The translations under genes and the position numbers were made by a program. Source: Bacillota bacterium (lineage in GTDB: Bacteria; Bacillota; Clostridia; Christensenellales; SZUA-584). From it: a stretch of 64,000 bases of DNA. Location of the stretch: contig JAEWBO010000034.1 of NCBI GenBank assembly GCA_023391105.1, forward strand, positions 30,457 through 94,456, read 5' to 3'. The stretch's first letter is position 1. Each line of letters opens with the position of its first letter. Of the stretch, positions 45,013 through 56,200 are shown in pieces. Below the pieces are notes generated by a model. It did not search any database, was not told the origin of the DNA, and worked only from the letters and a program-made list of their open reading frames with translations.

Positions 45013-46485
45013 GTGGAATTCTTCTCGGAAATTAAGAATTTATTCCAAGGCATAGATATTAACGTCACCGAGCGTTTGGACACCGCTGAGGCTTCTTTTG
45101 CCATTACCTATAATTTGTTACCGACAATTGAAACCTTTGATAAAATTATTAACCTTATTCCTGCGCGTGATTCGGTAAGCATTACTTTAATCAACGATAG
45201 CGATGATATGGTAACCTTTACAAATCACCAGACGGAAGCCCGTGATTATTCAACATTGATCGATGGGCTTCAGCCCGAAGACGGTATAAATATTCGGATT
45301 CAGTTAAACAAAGCCGTTGCTGATGGAAAGTTTTCAATATATGAATATGAGGCATTCGTGACCGATTTGTTGCCGCGTCCACTTTCCGAAATAATGAGTT
45401 GGTTTTCTCTTCGCCTCTCTGGTCAAGAAAGTCTCATATTTGAGGTATTCGATTATGATGTTTCTTTTGCCACAAGAACCATAGCCTTCGAGTCAAGCAG
45501 TGATGCATCTTTCAAGCCGATTGTCCACAGATTGTCCCGCTTGAATGATTGCAGGGATAATGCCTGCTTTTATAATATGAATGTCTTCGAAATAATCCCA
45601 GATGATTTTATCATTCAAGGCATCGTTCGGGCCAATACCCGCTTACAGTTATTATTCGGGAAAATAGCCACTATTCTTTCTCTCGCTTACGTTTCTTCGT
45701 CATCCTCTATTGAAGACGGCAAAATAAAGATTCAAATCAGTGGTCAGCGAACTGTGAATTATGAGATGCTTCTAACAGGTGTTCCTGAAGATGATAAATG
45801 GCAAAACATTTATACTTGGATTTATACAGACGGAAATCCGACAGATAAAGGGTTAATTGCTCATAATGTAATCAGTCTGCATTGCAAATTTGAAGCGATA
45901 CTTAATCTTAATAACACTGTGTTCGAAGCAATAAAGACAAATTACAGCCTGTATCTCCGAAACAATGTAGATAATTACCTTGACCTAAAACGAGACGTTG
46001 CAAAGTTTATTCGGGATGTTGTCGCACAAGTGGGTGAATACGCTGTTTCCATCCTCGGAAAATTTAAAACTAACTTGTTGGCAATATTCGGTTTTCTATT
46101 TACTGTCGTGTTAACGCGGATCGGAAGTACCCAGAAATGGTACGATATTTTCGCGAGGGAAACCATTTACCTTATTGAAATTTTCATCGGTGGATCTTTA
46201 ATATATTTGATAGTTTGCTTGTTTGAGACGGGATTTAAGTTGAAAAAAGCCAAAAAAGCGTATTATGCTCTAAAAGATAATTATGTGGATGTGCTGTCCA
46301 AGGCAGAATTGAATGAAGCATTCAAGGATGACAATTTGCTAAAGGAAACCGAAAAGAGTGCTAAAAGAGGAATGGTTATCTGGTCACTCGTTTGGGGAAC
46401 CTTACTCATTCTTTCGATTGTAGTCATTGAGTGCTTAACGACAAACCACGGCCTGCTAGTGTGGCTATGGGATAAGGTACATTAA
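45013..46485 (+). CDS. Unrecognised protein with a soluble N-terminal domain and three C-terminal membrane helices
   Basis: 490 residues from GTG 45013 (AAAGGAG at 44998-45004; the in-frame ATG 44995 overlaps that site). Residues 1-330 appear soluble with no family I recognise. Then come three hydrophobic segments: NLLAIFGFLFTVVLTRIG, IYLIEIFIGGSLIYLIVCL, and WSLVWGTLLILSIVVIECL near the end, with a charged helix between the last two. A large sensor-like head on a small membrane domain is the layout of several abortive-infection effectors. It is presumably co-transcribed with the preceding gene. Confidence 0.55.
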   Translation: MEFFSEIKNLFQGIDINVTERLDTAEASFAITYNLLPTIETFDKIINLIPARDSVSITLINDSDDMVTFTNHQTEARDYSTLIDGLQPEDGINIRIQLNKAVADGKFSIYEYEAFVTDLLPRPLSEIMSWFSLRLSGQESLIFEVFDYDVSFATRTIAFESSSDASFKPIVHRLSRLNDCRDNACFYNMNVFEIIPDDFIIQGIVRANTRLQLLFGKIATILSLAYVSSSSSIEDGKIKIQISGQRTVNYEMLLTGVPEDDKWQNIYTWIYTDGNPTDKGLIAHNVISLHCKFEAILNLNNTVFEAIKTNYSLYLRNNVDNYLDLKRDVAKFIRDVVAQVGEYAVSILGKFKTNLLAIFGFLFTVVLTRIGSTQKWYDIFARETIYLIEIFIGGSLIYLIVCLFETGFKLKKAKKAYYALKDNYVDVLSKAELNEAFKDDNLLKETEKSAKRGMVIWSLVWGTLLILSIVVIECLTTNHGLLVWLWDKVH

Positions 46486-46618
46486 GAAGTCCTTGAAATC
46501 ACTATTTCCCATAATCTTTATATGGTTAGCATAAAATAGAATGGTACTGTCAAGATTTATGTGCAACGATATCTGAGCATATCCCGAATACCTATTAATC
46601 CAAGAAAGGTAACTTAAT

Positions 46619-47077
46619 ATGAATACAATCTTTAGCATCCTGACGGATGCTTTTTTTATTGCCCTTCTCATCTGGTGTGCGTACACCGACACCCGCACGC
46701 GCACCGTGTCAAACACAGCCGTAGTCCTGCTGTTGTGCCTGGGGCTGGCGCATACGATGCTGATCGGGCTATCCGGTAACGTATGGTGGCCTTACCCGGC
46801 AGGACTGGCACTGGCTGTCCCTTTTTTCATTGTCTGGCTGAAAGGCGGTATGGGCGCTGGCGATGTGAAGCTCCTTATGGGCATCGGGCTGTATCTCGGG
46901 CTGGCAGGCACCCTGGTATCCTTCGCCCTTATGCTTCCATGTATGGCCATTTTGCTTATTCGTTCATGGATACGGTACAAGACGCTCAAAACCACGATAC
47001 CCTTCGCGCCGGTGCTGGCCTTTGGCGCGGGAACTGCCGTTATAGCCGGAAATCTGTATCCGTTCATACTTCTCTGA
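46619..47077 (+). CDS. A24-family prepilin peptidase (TadV/CpaA-like)
   Basis: 152 residues, polytopic. The two catalytic Asp are in CAYTDTRTRTVSN near residue 24 and in the GxGD motif of GGMGAGDVKLLMGIG. It should cleave the leader of the pilin-like proteins at 39407-40566. It is separated from them by a 3-kb AT-rich insert, although GC content and codon use match the pilus genes. Confidence 0.85.
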   Translation: MNTIFSILTDAFFIALLIWCAYTDTRTRTVSNTAVVLLLCLGLAHTMLIGLSGNVWWPYPAGLALAVPFFIVWLKGGMGAGDVKLLMGIGLYLGLAGTLVSFALMLPCMAILLIRSWIRYKTLKTTIPFAPVLAFGAGTAVIAGNLYPFILL

Positions 47078-47093
47078 AAAGGAGGTTACGTCG

Positions 47094-47183
47094 ATGGAAC
47101 TCAAAGCGATTTTGGGAATTGTTCTGGTGGCTTTTATTGTGGGCGCGGCCATATGTCTGCGTCTGCGCAAGAGAAACAAATAG
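47094..47183 (+). CDS. 29-residue single-helix membrane peptide
   Basis: AAAAGGAGG precedes ATG 47094, 17 bases after the peptidase. A single hydrophobic helix (ILGIVLVAFIVGAAICL) ends in LRKRNK. A small membrane protein of unknown role in the pilus region. Confidence 0.55.
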   Translation: MELKAILGIVLVAFIVGAAICLRLRKRNK

Positions 47184-47256
47184 CCCGGCGATTCCCACAG
47201 GGCGGCATATGTGAAGCTGCCCTCTCCACATATCGAAACGAAGGGAGGATTGCGTC

Positions 47257-47600
47257 ATGGCCTATCATTTGCTGTGTCCAAGCCTAGCACGGCGTTACGG
47301 CATCCATGCGGCGCTGGTGGTGAAACACATTTGGGATGAGGTTTGCGCAAACGAGCGTGCCGGGAGATGTTTATTCGCGGGCAGGACATGGATGCGGTCA
47401 AGCCAGATGATGTTTACCGCCATCATGCCGTACATGACAAGAACATGGTACGCCGGGCGCTGGAGCGCCTGATGAAGCGGGGCGTTATTGTGCGCGGCGA
47501 ATTTGGAGACAGCCGCTTTGACCGCACCTCTTGGTATACCTTTACCCAATTTGGGCGGCTGCTTATGCGGGAAAGCGAGGAGAAAAAAGATGAACGATGA
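47257..47600 (+). pseudogene. Small replication/ICE accessory-type winged-helix gene, frameshifted
   Basis: GAAGGGAGG precedes ATG 47257. Reading alternates between two frames: MAYHLLCPSLARRYGIHAA and IWDEVCANERAGR in frame 1; MFIRGQ in frame 2; TWMRSSQMMFTAIMPYMT in frame 1; then KNMVRRALERLMKRG and DRTSWYTFTQFGRLLM in frame 2 to 47600. Joined, these give one protein of about 113 residues, a common ICE protein with a winged-helix look. Three single-base indels (-1, +1, -1) near 47363, 47380 and 47440 explain it. Either the gene is dead or the assembly carries indel errors. Confidence 0.6.
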
Positions 47601-48189
47601 AAAGCGGATGGCAGGTGCATATGAAATCCTGTATGCGATCCACATCGGAGATAAGGAAATCGTGTTTGGCGAGAACCCGGACATGAGCGCGCCCACCCGG
47701 TACTTTGCGGGCTGGTGCGATAAGGGCGATTTCTATGAACGATACATCGGAGATGAAACCAGCAACTATCTGGAGGCCATGAAAAAATTCATATCCGGCC
47801 TTTCCGAACAGATTGAAAAGGTGGAACAGGAACGCGCCGCTGTGACCGTACCCGGCTCCCATTATCGCCGAGCAGTGTTACTCCAACGACCTGAGCCAGA
47901 ACATCGAGGGTAAGGTTGTGGCGGTACGCGCCGGAGTGCTGAGAAACGAGTACCAGACGGCGGACCGCCAGCTTGTGCTGGTGACAGGCGGCTTTGGGTC
48001 ACACGCGAACTCGCGCGGCAGCGCCGTATTCTGCACCAATCTTATTCCGGCAAGCATACCCGGTGGGAACGGCGTGACATCCAGGGCGAGGTGAAGCCGG
48101 AGCATATCCCCGAGTGGGCCAAGGAACGCCTTGCCGCATTACAGGCCGAAAAGCAAACGCCTGAGAAAAGCAATGATAAGGAGAGATGA
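47590..48189 (+). pseudogene. ICE accessory protein gene (DUF3849/LPD-type neighbourhood), frameshifted twice
   Basis: Starts at ATG 47590, overlapping the previous end. Residues up to VEQERAAVTVP are in one frame. An extra C near 47850 shifts reading; in the other frame the protein continues IIAEQCYSNDLSQNIEGKV and VTGGFGSHANSRGSAVFCTN. A missing T near 48043 shifts it again to SGKHTRWERRDIQGEVKP, then PEWAKERLAALQAEKQTP and a tail ending KSNDKER at 48189. Corrected, it is one protein of about 199 residues of a type common in Clostridia conjugative elements; function unknown. Confidence 0.6.
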
Positions 48190-48192
48190 GCC

Positions 48193-49005
48193 ATGGAAAA
48201 AGAGATTATTTTCAGCGATATGTATGGGCGTGAGCTGTTTCGGATTCCCGACGATAGCTGTATCCACGTCATTTCCTTTGACGGACAGAGAACCACCTAT
48301 CCGTGCAAATATGTAAGCGCTGCCGAAACGAATATCGGCGGCTGCATTTATGAACGCGGCACCTTCGCGCAGGAGCAGGCGGAAAAGGGAGCGGTGTTTG
48401 CCCCGAGCGATAAGCGCCCCGAGGATATCGGCATGTACGAAATCCACCAGATACGCAACACGCGCCAAACGGACTACGCGTTCCGCTCCTTTGAGGAAGC
48501 GCGGAACGCCTTTCAGCCGCTGGACTACACACGCGCATATGCCGGAATGCTTGCGCCGGACCAATTGCTGGAGCATCTGTTTTCCCTGCACAACGCTGGT
48601 GAACGCCCTTTCGGGCGCAGGATGCGCTCCATGTCGGTCAGCGATGTGGTGGTCATCTTGAAGGATGGAGCCGCCACCGCCCATTATGTGGACTCCTTCG
48701 GTTTTGCACCCGTACCGCGATTTCTGGAGCCGGACACGCTTCCCGTTTCGGAGCTGAACACCATATCCGGCTATACCGTTACGGTCAGCGTCCCGATTGG
48801 CAACAAGGCGTTTGTGCTGGCGGAAAACCCGCGCGCCGTCCAGCCCTTTGTCACATGGCAGAGTAGCCAGGACAATAAGAGCTGCGAGTGGGGCCACTAT
48901 AATGAACGCCGCGCGGACGCCGTGCGGGACCTGTACCGGCGCGTGAATCAGGAACGGGATTATCAGCGCGAGTTCCCGCCGAAAAAGAAAGATCTGGAGA
49001 GGTGA
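48193..49005 (+). CDS. YodL-domain ICE protein
   Basis: 270 residues. Residues 1-80 form an ICE-specific N-terminal domain; about 85-185 is a YodL-like domain with YEIHQIRNTRQTDYAF and MRSMSVSDVVVILKDG, and AHYVDSFGF. The last third has VSVPIGNKAFVLAENP and a charged tail ending DLER. Function unknown; such proteins cluster beside the large helicase in these elements. Confidence 0.7.
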   Translation: MEKEIIFSDMYGRELFRIPDDSCIHVISFDGQRTTYPCKYVSAAETNIGGCIYERGTFAQEQAEKGAVFAPSDKRPEDIGMYEIHQIRNTRQTDYAFRSFEEARNAFQPLDYTRAYAGMLAPDQLLEHLFSLHNAGERPFGRRMRSMSVSDVVVILKDGAATAHYVDSFGFAPVPRFLEPDTLPVSELNTISGYTVTVSVPIGNKAFVLAENPRAVQPFVTWQSSQDNKSCEWGHYNERRADAVRDLYRRVNQERDYQREFPPKKKDLER

Positions 49006-49010
49006 ACGAT

Positions 49011-49700
49011 ATGGACCTGAACATCCGGGCTATGACGCCCGAGGAAATCAAGTACAGCTATAACCAGAGCCAGCAGCTCAGGATGCAGTGCGGCAGCATC
49101 GGACACCTGTGGGGGGATTTCGGCCCCAAGGGCTACGAGTTTTATACAACCTGGGACGAGCATAATCCCCGGCTGAAAACGGATGCGTTCAAGGCAGAGT
49201 TTGATGATGTAATAAACGCCCTGCGCTCCGATGGATACGGGCTTTTAAAGGACCGCTACGCCATGGGCGAGTTCAAACAGCGGTATCCCGAAAGCGCCTT
49301 TTCCGGCAATTACACCACCGAATACGGGTTTCGGGCGGATACCCTGGAGCACGCCTACCTGCTGCGCTGCAACCCGGTTCGGGGCGACTATAACTTCTAC
49401 TGTTTTTGCTATCAGGCAGAATGGCTGGACAGGAACATCGAGAAGGCCCGGCAGTGCATACGCTTTATCGACCCACACTACAAGGAGCTATTTCGCGTCC
49501 CGGACGGCGGCAAGATCGTGGTCACAGCCGCTTGGGGCGAGAAGATGGAGCGTGCCTGCCGGTATATCGACGACACGCATGTGGAGGTGGGAAAAGAGCT
49601 GTACCACATCTGCCAGTTTGCCGAGATCATGGAGAAAAACGGCGCGACCTATGAGCCGCTTGAGAAAAACCAGCCGAAAAACAAAGATTACGAACGATAG
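49011..49700 (+). CDS. ICE accessory protein of unknown function
   Basis: 229 residues from ATG 49011, 7 bases after GAGAGGTGA; GTG 49002 is an alternative. The N-terminus TPEEIKYSYNQSQQLRMQCG and the segment GHLWGDFGPKGYEFYTTW are characteristic of a Clostridia ICE family (LPD28/DUF-type). The second half repeats the start of the YodL gene product: CIRFIDPHYKELFRVPDG versus IFSDMYGRELFRIPDD. It ends NKDYER. Confidence 0.6.
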   Translation: MDLNIRAMTPEEIKYSYNQSQQLRMQCGSIGHLWGDFGPKGYEFYTTWDEHNPRLKTDAFKAEFDDVINALRSDGYGLLKDRYAMGEFKQRYPESAFSGNYTTEYGFRADTLEHAYLLRCNPVRGDYNFYCFCYQAEWLDRNIEKARQCIRFIDPHYKELFRVPDGGKIVVTAAWGEKMERACRYIDDTHVEVGKELYHICQFAEIMEKNGATYEPLEKNQPKNKDYER

Positions 49701-49712
49701 GAGGCGCTGCGC

Positions 49713-50255
49713 ATGGAAACAAAGCACATGATATGGAGCGATATTGCTCTCGATTATGAGGATTGGCGCGGCGATCTGGAAGCGGAGCACCCGGATATGA
49801 GCGAAGATGAGCGCATGGCCCTCATGCACGAAATAAACGCCGATTATCTGGACGATGAACGGATAAACCTCGATATCCAGATGCCCCGTGAAATCCTCAT
49901 CTTTGCTGATTTGGGGCTCTGGAACGGACGCTTTTCAGGGTACAAGGTTGTTGAAAGCGGCAACGTGAAGGATTGCCTGTTTTCCGACTGTGACTATAAC
50001 GAGTGGTATGTGGACGCAAAGGGCGACATGCGATGCAAAGCGATCCATCATGACGGCACGAATTACTACCTTTACCGCGCTGTCAAAGAAATTGCAACGG
50101 ATGAACAGGTGGAACACCTGAAGGACCTTGTTTACCATGGTCATGCCACACGCTGGGATATTGAGCGCGTCACCGAGCGCCTGGGAGATAAAATCGGAGA
50201 CGTATACGGCTGGACCTTTCCCAAGGCTCAGCGTGAAACAGCATATGAACGATAG
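49713..50255 (+). CDS. ICE accessory protein of unknown function
   Basis: 180 residues; TAGGAGG overlaps the previous stop codon. It is acidic, with ALMHEINADYLDDERINLD and REILIFADLGLWNGRFSGY, then DCDYNEWYVDAKGDMRCKA. No function recognised. Its end, TAYER followed by TAGGAGG, provides the ribosome site for the giant helicase. Confidence 0.6.
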   Translation: METKHMIWSDIALDYEDWRGDLEAEHPDMSEDERMALMHEINADYLDDERINLDIQMPREILIFADLGLWNGRFSGYKVVESGNVKDCLFSDCDYNEWYVDAKGDMRCKAIHHDGTNYYLYRAVKEIATDEQVEHLKDLVYHGHATRWDIERVTERLGDKIGDVYGWTFPKAQRETAYER

Positions 50256-50267
50256 GAGGTGCCGCAG

Positions 50268-53200
50268 ATGGCGCGAAAATATGAGCTGATTACCGAGCTG
50301 TATCAACAGACGCTGGGGAAAATCACATCCTCGCAGGGGGCGTGGCGGGCCTTCCTTCGCAGCGCCTGCCGCAACTATAAATGCCGGTTTGACGAACAGG
50401 TGTTGATTTACGCGCAACGCCCGGATGCCAGGGCTGTGCTTGAGCTGGATGATTGGAACAAAAAGCTCGGGCGTTGGGTCAACCGTGGCGCGGCCGGCAT
50501 AGCCGTGTTCGATGATACCCATACGGGCAACTCCCGGCTCAAGCATTACTTTGATATTTCCGACACCCACGCCGGACGCTTTTCCCGCCCGGTGTCCATA
50601 TGGGAGATGCAGGAACGGTATGAGGAGGAGGTTATTGAAGCGCTGGAAGGCTCCTTCGGCGCGGTACAGGACAACGGGTCTTTGGAAAGTACGCTGCTGC
50701 AAATCGTCCACAATGTTGTGGAGGACAATGAACAGGACTATTTTCGTGAGCTGATGGTCTGCCGCGAGAACAGCTATCTGGAGGAATTGGACGAATTTAA
50801 TGTGGAGGTGTTTTTCAGGCAGGCGCTGGAAGCCTCCGTGTCATATATGCTGCTGGAGCGGTGTTTTGGCGGCGCTGCCGACCAGTACGCCGAACTTGTG
50901 GATTTTTCATCCCTCTTTAATTTCAATACCCGTGAAACCGTGAACGCCCTAGGCATCGCCACCAGCGATATGGCCGAAATGGTGCTCAAGGAAATCGCCC
51001 TGACCGTCCGCAACATCCAGAAACGGGAACGCCAGCAGAATCGCACAGTTGATAAACCGCAGGAGGACGGTTATTCTGTAAATGAACAGGAAACCAACGA
51101 GCCGGAAAGGAGTTTTGAATATGAATCTGACATACCGCAGAGAGGGCGACTACAATCTGCCCAACCTTCTTCCCCCGCAGGAGACGGAAGTACACCTTGG
51201 GAAGTACGCGTTGATGCGCAGGAGGTTTCTCAAGGAGAACCGCAGAGTGACCTACGCGAACCTTCTGACATCGGGCAAGCTGAACAGCCACCTGATGGAG
51301 ATCGAGCAGATAGCGCTTACGAGGCTGGAACAGATGGTGCCGCAGATGGCGAAGGCCGAGGGCGTGACGGAGGAACTGAAAGCCGCCGATCAGATGAAAT
51401 GGGTGGGACTGATGAACAACATCCGGCACTCGGCGGAGGAAGCGATACTGAGCGAACTGATTTACAATTTGATATTGAAAGCCCCGAAGAAGCGGACAGC
51501 GACGAGCTGCCCGCTTTTTTAGATGATACGCTCATCATGGGCGTCATCGCCAACAAAGACGACGACCTCAAATACAAAAAACAGCAGATCGCGCTGTTCT
51601 TCGCCATCCATCCCGACGAGAGCGAACGCGCGGAATATATCCAATCCGCTTATCAAGACCGTTATTCTGAAATCCTGGTGGGCGCAAAGCGTGTCGGCTT
51701 TAAGCCCAAGGAGGACGGTTTACTCATGTGGGAAGGCGCATACCTCTCCCGCAGTAGCGAGGCCGTTTTTTCATGGCAGACCGTCGCCGCGTGGACGGCG
51801 CAGCTCATAGAGAAAAAGGAATACCATATCAACAGGGACATCAAGGCGCTTAAAACGCAGGCAGGCCAGCAAATGTCCCTTTTTGATTTATCCCCCGTGG
51901 AGAACGATACGCCATATGAGCAGGTATCTCTTGCGGGAGCGTGCACCATCCCGCAAAGCGTTATTGACGAAGCCCTGTACCTGGGCGGGAACGAGCCGTA
52001 TTGTCTGGAGCGTATCTGCGCGTGGTTCTCGAAGGATTACCCGCTGGAGCAAAACGCGGCGTTTCTATGCGAGGAATACGGCACCTCCGGCAAGGGCTTT
52101 TTCTCCGGCGTCAGCCCGTATGCCCTCTGGTTCGATGGGGCCGGTATCCGTATCGGTATGGGCCGGACGGCGCAAAGCGCCACCACCCTTATTCCCTGGG
52201 AGGACGCCGCAAAGCGAATCCGTGAGCTGTTGGTCACGGGGCGATATGTCCCGCAGAGCGTGCTGGATAACGCGTCGGAGAACGAGCGCAAGGAGCTTGC
52301 CGAGCATTTATGGTATACGGTACAGGACTTTTCGCGGGAAGCTCACGACGAGAACCTTATCCCCACGATTCTTGCGATTTACAACACCCATGGAGGGTTC
52401 CCGGACAACACCGCGCAAATCCGCGAGCTACTAAAGGACGGTAAAACGGTATCCGCGCTCATCACTGAGGTGGAAGCCTTTGCCGTGCGCTATGCTGAAA
52501 ATCCCGACCTGATGCGCTTCCGGTTCCGTCGCCATGATGAAATCCTCACCGGCTTACGCAGTCTTTTGCGTCCGCAGATCGAGTTTTCCTCCAACCCGGA
52601 TTTCTCCCTTGAACCCAAGCAGTTCATTACCAACGACGAGATCGACCGGCTGCTCACCGGTGGCAGCAACGTCCAGCACAGCAAGTTCCGTATCTACTCG
52701 TACTATTTAGAAGGACATACCCCCAAGGAGCGGGCTGATTTCCTGAAGCATGAGTACGGAACGGGCGGCGGCGGGCGGCGGGGCTTTAACGAAAACCACG
52801 ACTCCAAGGGCATCACCTACAAGCGGGAAAACGCCGAGTTTGTTCCCTACGACACCATTCTTTTAAAATGGCCGCAGGTAGAAAAGCGCATCAGCGAGCT
52901 GATCCGGCAGGGTAAATATATGTCGGAAAAAGAACTGGCGTATATCCCCGCGTATGAAAAGCATGAGCTGGCGCGGGAGATACAGGGCTTTTTCTCAGGG
53001 CTACCACAGGAAACCCCGCGCCCCTTCCCGTATGGCTTTGACTTCTACGAAGCGGTGAAGCTGATCGAGCCACAGCTTGACGACCCGGCGCGGGTGGAGG
53101 AAATCCACCGGATGATGCTGCCGGTATGGGAAAGCACGGCCCAGGACGACCGGCACTATGACTTTCAAAAACGAGCCTTTGAGCATATGACAGCGTACCG

Positions 53201-56200
53201 CAACGGTACGTTTTCTTTATTTGGTGAGAAAAAAGGGCCAGCGGCTATCCCGACGCGAGCTGAAGAAGCACCTGCGCCCACTCCGGTACAGGATGTGGAA
53301 TTACCTGCCGAAAAAGAGAAGCCGGATTACGACGATCTGGCCGAGCGGTTGATTCGGTTCTATCAGGAATTCGACCCATATGATTACCGCGACAACATGG
53401 AGCTGGGAGAAACCGATGAGGACGCTATTGCCACACTGGAGTCGCAGCTTCAGGAGGAAGGCGCGCGTACCGGGATACTGGAAACCCTGCAAAGTTTTTT
53501 GGATGAAACAGATCCGGAAGAAGAAATCGCCGTTGACCTTGCGCTGTTCATAGAGGAGCTGGAAATCCTGCCTCCTGCCGCTGGCGAAGAGAAGCACCGC
53601 GACTCTATCGAGAACGAGTATCTGTCTGAGGATGAATCTGTTTGGGAGCCGGTTGAAGGCGGCGAAGTCGCCCGCGTGCGGATCGACCTGATGCCTGAAC
53701 CGCAGGAAATACCCGCCGAAAAAGAAAATATGCTGGCTCCGCCCAAACCCAAGCGGGAGCGTGTATTGTTCAGCACACTTCACCCGGAAATTCCCGCCGA
53801 GCAGCGGCATAATTTCCGCATCACCGACCCGCAGCTTGGCGTGGGCACCCCGAGCGAGAAGTTTGCGGCCAATGCCGCAGCGATCCGTACTTTGAAGCAG
53901 ATTGAAAATGAGAACAGGCTGGCAACGCCGGAGGAACAGGAAGTCCTTTCCCGCTATGTCGGCTGGGGCGGTCTGGCGGATTGCTTTGATGATCGCCACG
54001 GCAAGTATCTGGAACTGAAAAGCCTCTTGGATGAGGACGAATATGCCGCCGCCAGAGCCAGCAGCCTGACCGCGTTTTACACGCCGCCCGTCGTTGTCGG
54101 GGCAATATACCGGGCGCTTTCGCAAATGGGCTTTGAACGCGGCAACATTCTGGAACCCGCCTGCGGCGTGGGTAATTTCATCGGCATGATCCCGGACAGC
54201 ATGGCGGACAGCAAAGCCTACGGTGTGGAGATTGATAGCATTTCGGGCCGTATCGCCCGGCAGCTTTACCAGAACAGCAGCATTGCCGTGGACGGCTTCG
54301 AAAAGGTGGAAATGCCCGACAGCTTCTTCGATGTGGCCTTGGGCAACGTGCCCTTTGGGGATTTCAAGGTGCTGGACAGGCGGTATGACAAGCACAAATG
54401 GCTGATCCACGATTACTTTTTCGGCAAGGCGCTGGATAAGGTCAGGCCGGGCGGCATCGTGGCCTTTATTACCTCCAAAGGCACCATGGACAAGGAAAAC
54501 TCCGCCGTGCGCAAATACCTGGCGCAGCGGGCCGACCTCATCGGAGCCATACGCCTGCCTGACAATACTTTTAAGCGCAATGCGGGCACCGAGGTCACAA
54601 GCGATATTATCTTCCTACAAAAGCGCGACCGCATGACGGATATCGAGCCGGATTGGGTACACCTGGATACCGACGAAAACGGCATCCGCATGAATAGCTA
54701 TTTTGCAGCGCATCCCGATATGATCTTGGGCGAAATGGTCATGGAATCCACGGCCTTCGGCATGGACAGCGCCTGCAAACCATATGAAGGGGCCGACCTT
54801 GCCGAGCAGCTATCCGAAGCGGTTTCCAACCTCCATGCAGAGATCACCGATTACGAGGTGGACGAACTGGAGGGCGACGAGGATTTATCCATTCCCGCCG
54901 ATCCGTCTGTGCGCAATTTCTCCTACACCATTGTGGACGGCAAGATATATTTCCGTGAAAACAGCCGGATGCACCCGGTAGAGCTGTCCGTCACCGCTGA
55001 AAACCGTATTCGCGGCATGATTGTGCTCCGTGACTCTACCCGGCAACTCATAACCTACCAGACCGAGGACTACCCCGAGGATATGATCCGGCAGGAGCAG
55101 GCGCGGCTGGGCCGTCTTTATGACGATTACACCCGCAAATACGGACTTCTGAGCAGCCGGGGTAACAGCCTGGCCTTTGGCGAGGATTCCAGCTACTGCC
55201 TGCTTTGTTCTTTAGAGGTGCTGGATGAAGAGGGCAATTTTCTGCGCAAGGCCGATATGTTCACTAAACGTACCATCCGGCCCCATGTGCCGGTCACGTC
55301 GGTGGACACGGCCAGCGAAGCCCTGGCCGTGTCCATTTCCGAAAAGGCGCGGGTGGATATGGAATATATGGCGCAGCTCTCGGGAAAAAGTGAGGCCGAT
55401 CTGGAAGCGGAGCTGACCGGCGTTATCTTCCGTGACATCAACTGCGCCACCGACCCCGACCTGATACCCAAAGCGTTTGTGGACTTGGAGAAATTCCCCT
55501 TTGTGACGGCGGACGAATTCCTGTCCGGCAACGTGCGAAAAAAGCTGCAAATGCTCAGGGCGCTGGAAACGGTGTTGCCAGCCGAAGAAAAAAACAGGCT
55601 CCAGACCAGCATTACCGCCATGGAAGCGGTGCAGCCGGATGACCTGACCGCCGCCGAGATAGGCGTGCGCATCGGGGCCACTTGGATACCGCCCGAGATC
55701 TACAAGCAGTTTATGTTTGAGCTGTTCAGTACGGGCGGAAGTGCGCGGCACAGGATGAACGTGCTGTATTCCAGATACACCGGTGAATGGAACATCACCG
55801 AAAAAACCTCGGATTACGGCAACATCAAGGCGGTGACCACCTACGGCACCAAGCGGATAAGTGCATATCATATTCTGGAGCAGACGCTGAACTTAAAGGA
55901 TGTGCGTATCTTTGATACCATCATCGAAGACGGCAACGAAAAGCGCGTCCTCAATAAACGGGAGACGGCCATCGCCCAGGACCGGCAAGAGCTGATCAAG
56001 TCCAAGTTTTCCGAATGGCTCTGGAAGGACATCGATCGCCGTGAGATGCTCTGCCGCATCTACAACGATACCTTTAATTCCATTCGGCCCCGCGAGTATG
56101 ACGGCCAGCATATTACCTTTAGCGGCATGAACCCGGAGATCACGCTGCGCAGCCACCAGATCAACGCCATTGCCCACGTCATGTACGGCGGTAACACTTT

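Noticed and set aside
53301..54410. Minus-strand open frame of 369 codons inside the helicase gene
   Set aside because: Mirror of a GC-rich coding frame; composition is typical of an antisense shadow.
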